This document shows, one piece after another, positions 60,892-64,000 of a stretch of 64,000 bases of DNA. Each line of letters starts with the position of its first letter. Position 1 is the stretch's first letter. The translations under genes and the position numbers were made by a program. Under the pieces are notes generated by a model. That model was not told where the DNA came from. It ran no database searches and saw nothing but the letters and a program-made list of their open reading frames with translations. This DNA comes from Histomonas meleagridis (lineage: Eukaryota; Parabasalia; Tritrichomonadida; Dientamoebidae): NCBI GenBank assembly GCA_020186115.1, contig WSYJ01000166.1, positions 1 to 64,000 of the forward strand, written 5' to 3'.

Positions 60892-61903
60892 AGATTAGGT
60901 CATGTTAAAACAAAAAACTTTAAATTGCATTCGAAATTGATTGTTGTGATTTTACTTTTTGTTCATATGTTATCATTGAGTAGATAAATGGAAATACATA
61001 AAAATATTTCTTGAAACAAGAAATCGATAATATCAATACTCATAACATTCAACTTATATACTTTTTTATTATTTACTCGAATTTACTCGTTTTTTTTAAA
61101 CACAACAGGATTTGTGGGAACATCTCATTAAGGTAGGTGTGTGTGTGTGTTAAAATCCAAGAAATTTGTAATTGGAATACATCAAATGCAAAGAGAAGTG
61201 ATTTAACGTCTTCTAGTGCAATCATATGGAAAATGCTCCTTCTCCATCGATTTTTCGATTGAAAACGGGAGTTATATGCACAATTTCTACTTTGGCATTA
61301 GTAATTACTTACCAATGCATAATATGAATGGAAAATTTAGATTAGTTGTGCCCATTATTCTGAGTTAATGGAAAACCACAAGATTAAAATATCCAAACAT
61401 GAAGAACATTTTTGACTTCATAAACAGCGCCAAGGAGCAAATCTTTCCATCAATAAATAAATAAAAAAATCCGTCCATTCCTTAGAAAGATTTTTTGATA
61501 CAAGCAAATGTTAAACTTATATCAATATGCAGTAAAGTATGTCGGGGGATATTTAAATAAAATAATACAACAAGACTTAAAGTTATTATTAGAAATTTAA
61601 AGTGGATGAATAATTAGTCATTATCATATATCATGAATAAACAATCAAATTAGCAAATCTCCGATTTTTTTCAAATTTAAATGAACGTTTTTTATATTAA
61701 TGTGATATTTAAAATTTTTATTAATATATAATTATATCATATAATTAAATATTAAATTATTCTATAATTTAAGAAGACATTTCCTGTATAAACACAAAAA
61801 ACACATGAGTAATGAGTTGTGATGAATGATAATAGAAACCTAAATTTCTTCATCATCACTTAAATTAATATAGAAATGATTATTCTAATTGGTTTTAACA
61901 AAA
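60892..61903. other. intergenic with a TG microsatellite
   Basis: Contains a (GT)n run at about 61,138-61,150, and otherwise A+T-rich sequence without ORFs. The last 100 bp are the 5' flank of the tRNA gene. Confidence 0.45.
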
Positions 61904-61975
61904 GTCTCCGTAGTCTAATGGTTAGAATAGGAGTTTAACACGCTCTTGACGGCAGTTCGATCCTGCCCGGAGACA
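61904..61975 (+). tRNA. tRNA-Val (anticodon AAC)
   Basis: 72 bases, intron-free cloverleaf. Acceptor stem GTCTCCG/CGGAGAC is perfect; D-arm begins GTCT AATGGTT; anticodon stem GGAGT/GCTCT with loop TTAACAC, so the anticodon is AAC at 61937-61939; T-arm GGCAG TTCGATC CTGCC is perfect; discriminator A. The A box (TAGTCTAATGG) and B box (AGTTCGATCC) for RNA polymerase III are inside, and a T7 run starts two bases after the 3' end as terminator. CCA is not encoded, as expected in a eukaryotic nucleus. Confidence 0.93.
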
Positions 61976-61977
61976 AT

Positions 61978-61984
61978 TTTTTTA
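61978..61984 (+). terminator. RNA polymerase III T-run terminator
   Basis: TTTTTTT directly follows the tRNA gene. Confidence 0.75.
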
Positions 61985-62217
61985 ATTTTCATATTAATGA
62001 TATTGGTTTTTTTATTATTTTTTTAATTTTTTGATATCATAAATTGTTTCTCAATAAAACTTTGATACATTCCAAAGTAATTTTCAGGCAAATTTTATTA
62101 TTATAACTTAAATTAAGACATTTTAATTAATAATGGAAAATCGAAAATTTCACCTAATTATATGAGCATTAAAAAACAAATCGATATAGTTTTTTATAAC
62201 ATACAAACACACCAAAT

Positions 62218-62757
62218 TTATAATGAATATCCACCTGATATTGGACCCCATATTCCAAGAGCAAGTAATATAAAATCAACAATCCACCAAATAAACAGAC
62301 CACCAGCCGTAAATAATTTCAAGAATCCAAGGAAGTAATATCCAAGATAAAATCTATCAGCACCAAATACACCGAGAAAGAATGATAAAGCAATTGATTT
62401 AGAAAGTGTATATTCGCCATCTGTATAACATGGGTAAGTATTGTTTATCCAAAATTGTTCTCCAAAGCATTTTACACCTTCTAAAGGATGACATACTGCA
62501 ATTCCAAAAGAACTTTCACTTTGATGTCCAGAAGGACATCCATCAGATGGGAGTGTCCCTGCTTCGAATTCTTTTTGAAATTTATCAAAAGAATGAGTAA
62601 TACATTGTGAATATTGAGGTGGTAAAAATTCGCATGGAATTTGTGCATTATTTGGATCCCAAGTTTCATTATGGCATGCAATAACAGAGCCATTAATATC
62701 TCTATCACAAACTCTATGTGTTGGCCTTAGGATACATAATATTAAAAACAAAAACAT
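62218..62757 (-). CDS. TM2-domain membrane protein (TM2D family)
   Basis: 179 residues. A signal peptide ([16 protein letters not shown]) leads a Cys-rich luminal part of about 95 residues ([18 protein letters not shown], ..., [14 protein letters not shown]), and the C-terminal TM2 domain has [20 protein letters not shown] with the GADRFYLG motif, then [16 protein letters not shown]. This is the layout of animal TM2D1-3 proteins. Function unclear in any organism with this gene; in animals, it relates to Notch signalling or phagocytosis. The two plus-strand ORFs are shadows. Confidence 0.88.
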   Translation of the reverse strand: MFLFLILCILRPTHRVCDRDINGSVIACHNETWDPNNAQIPCEFLPPQYSQCITHSFDKFQKEFEAGTLPSDGCPSGHQSESSFGIAVCHPLEGVKCFGEQFWINNTYPCYTDGEYTLSKSIALSFFLGVFGADRFYLGYYFLGFLKLFTAGGLFIWWIVDFILLALGIWGPISGGYSL

Positions 62758-62846
62758 GACGATAAGAAAGTGTCAGCCACTTTTCTTCAGAAAAAAATGC
62801 ACTTTTTTATTCCATTTGAAATCATAAACGGCGGCTACTTGAGCTC

Positions 62847-64000
62847 ATGACAAAGATTGCAAAAGACTATAAAAAAGTACAAGCAGAACTCGAGAAGTTT
62901 AACAGTGCGAATCAACTTAGGATAGCATTCATTAATTTTTATGAAAATGAAAAAGAAAAGTCTTCTCAAGAATATTATTTAAATTTACTTACATCTTTTG
63001 AAACATTTTTAGTTGAATCTACAGACAAAAAAGCAATGAATATGATTAATCCACTTATTGCTGAAATTCTTATACAATATATTCCAATATCTTCCAAATC
63101 AATTGTTTCATTTATTCAAACTTTACGAATTCTTTGTGTTTCATTTCAAATAAATCCGATTTACCCCGATGATTCCAATACTTTTTTATTGTTTCTCAAT
63201 ACTTGTAAGTATGCTTTACAACAAAAACAAATACTTCAAATTGGTTTAAAATATTTTGATTTTTTATTTACAAACAAAAATTTTTATTCCAAGTTTATGG
63301 ATGACAATGGTTTAATTTCGATATTTACTGAAATTTTTTGTCAAAACAATATTACAAATGACATCTCAACTTTTGTTTTATATTTTTTAGATTTACCATT
63401 TATAGTTCAAGTCAATACGTGTACACAATTTTTCACGTTATTTCTTAAAACCATACAAAACAATTCAAATAATAATAATTCCAAATATTTAGCATTATTT
63501 TTTTCACATGTATTTGAAAACCTTTCCAATTCTAAGTTACAAGTTTCACATATATTTTCTGATTTAAATGGTTTTTCCATATTGATATCATTTTCAAAAT
63601 CATTAGATATCAATCAAATCGCGCAATTTTTTGCGTTATTATTTAATACTAAAGATGACACAACTAAAACGAAACCAAATTTTATCATAAGTAAATATAT
63701 GTTTCATTTGTGTAAAATCAATTCGGAACTTTGTGATCATTTTTATCATATTTTATTACCTTTTTTCCCCAATTTTGCTGATAAAATCGATTTATGTTTT
63801 CCTTTTAGTTATTGGTTTAGTGAATTTTGTCGACCTTTTGAAGAATGTTATTCGATGATTAAAATATTACAAATAAATTCACCAAAAATTATATCGAAGA
63901 ATTTACTTTATATATTTCGAATAATAAAGAATGAAAAATTTGAAGAAATTTATCAAATAATAGAAAATCAATTAGAAAATAATTTAATAACAATAAAAGA
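62847..64000 (+). CDS. start of a large protein, possibly BEACH family; cut by window edge
   Basis: Open from ATG 62847 to the right edge (384 codons). The N-terminus MTKIAKDYKKVQAELEKFNS is followed by an all-helical, Phe/Leu/Asn-rich sequence (INPLIAEILIQYIPISSKSI, HVFENLSNSKLQVSHIFSDL) as in the armadillo-like front part of BEACH-domain proteins of trichomonads. No domain can be proven from this part. The family guess is weak. AAACGG lies 16 bp before the ATG and the gene is divergent from the TM2 gene with about 90 bp between starts. Confidence 0.6.
   Translation, partial: MTKIAKDYKKVQAELEKFNSANQLRIAFINFYENEKEKSSQEYYLNLLTSFETFLVESTDKKAMNMINPLIAEILIQYIPISSKSIVSFIQTLRILCVSFQINPIYPDDSNTFLLFLNTCKYALQQKQILQIGLKYFDFLFTNKNFYSKFMDDNGLISIFTEIFCQNNITNDISTFVLYFLDLPFIVQVNTCTQFFTLFLKTIQNNSNNNNSKYLALFFSHVFENLSNSKLQVSHIFSDLNGFSILISFSKSLDINQIAQFFALLFNTKDDTTKTKPNFIISKYMFHLCKINSELCDHFYHILLPFFPNFADKIDLCFPFSYWFSEFCRPFEECYSMIKILQINSPKIISKNLLYIFRIIKNEKFEEIYQIIENQLENNLITIK

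Noticed and set aside
61138-61150. GT microsatellite as a regulatory element
   Set aside because: Short simple repeat, no context supporting function.

Overview
The window looks like nuclear DNA of a trichomonad (parabasalid) protist, most likely Tritrichomonas or a close relative. This rests on strong A+T richness, long genes without evident introns, a BspA-like leucine-rich-repeat surface protein, ankyrin/DUF3447 family relics, a mariner relic and a Maverick/Polinton-type element. The species is inferred from content, not proven.

Region 1 (1 to about 16,630) is a Maverick/Polinton-like integrated virus that runs off the left edge. It carries a retroviral-type integrase (minus strand, partial), a small amphipathic basic protein, two low-complexity or coiled-coil proteins, a double jelly-roll major capsid protein, a candidate penton protein, an FtsK/HerA-type packaging ATPase, a KilA-N protein, a second structural protein, a long phage-like fibre with His-x-His repeats, and a primase plus SF3 (D5-like) helicase. 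No protein-primed DNA polymerase B or protease is visible inside the window. MCP, ATPase and the candidate penton are open, but the KilA-N, fibre and primase-helicase genes are frameshifted and one structural gene has an in-frame stop, so this copy seems to be decaying. Its right end is a complex zone of direct repeats, TTGCG repeats and a roughly 580-bp imperfect inverted repeat.

Region 2 (16,630-23,350) is repeat-rich: duplicated 56-58 bp blocks, a broken ORF possibly from a transposon, an ankyrin relic, an intact CFAP20 gene divergent from a small acidic protein gene, and a dead 1.2-kb mariner element with perfect 30-bp terminal inverted repeats.

Region 3 (23,357-45,785) is a compact host gene block on both strands: low-molecular-weight tyrosine phosphatase, SLC35B1-like nucleotide-sugar transporter, ER thioredoxin-like protein, bromodomain protein, SNIP1-like FHA protein, coiled-coil protein, BspA-like surface protein, calcineurin-B-like EF-hand protein, ARPC5, a DUF3447 ankyrin pseudogene, a Bre1-like RING protein, a 1,919-residue acidic repetitive protein, a PPP phosphatase and a Rab GTPase.

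Region 4 (45,786-53,870) is mostly non-coding: ankyrin relics with a conserved A+T-rich insert in each repeat, an apparently unnamed 1.06-kb element with about 85-bp inverted ends, a membrane protein, a small unknown gene and a Rab32-like GTPase.

Region 5 (54,297-64,000) holds a TPR protein, exportin-1, a TRAPPC13-like protein, tRNA-Val(AAC), a TM2-domain protein and the start of a large gene cut by the right edge. Host genes often carry AAACGG/CCGTTT shortly before the start codon, a candidate core-promoter element.
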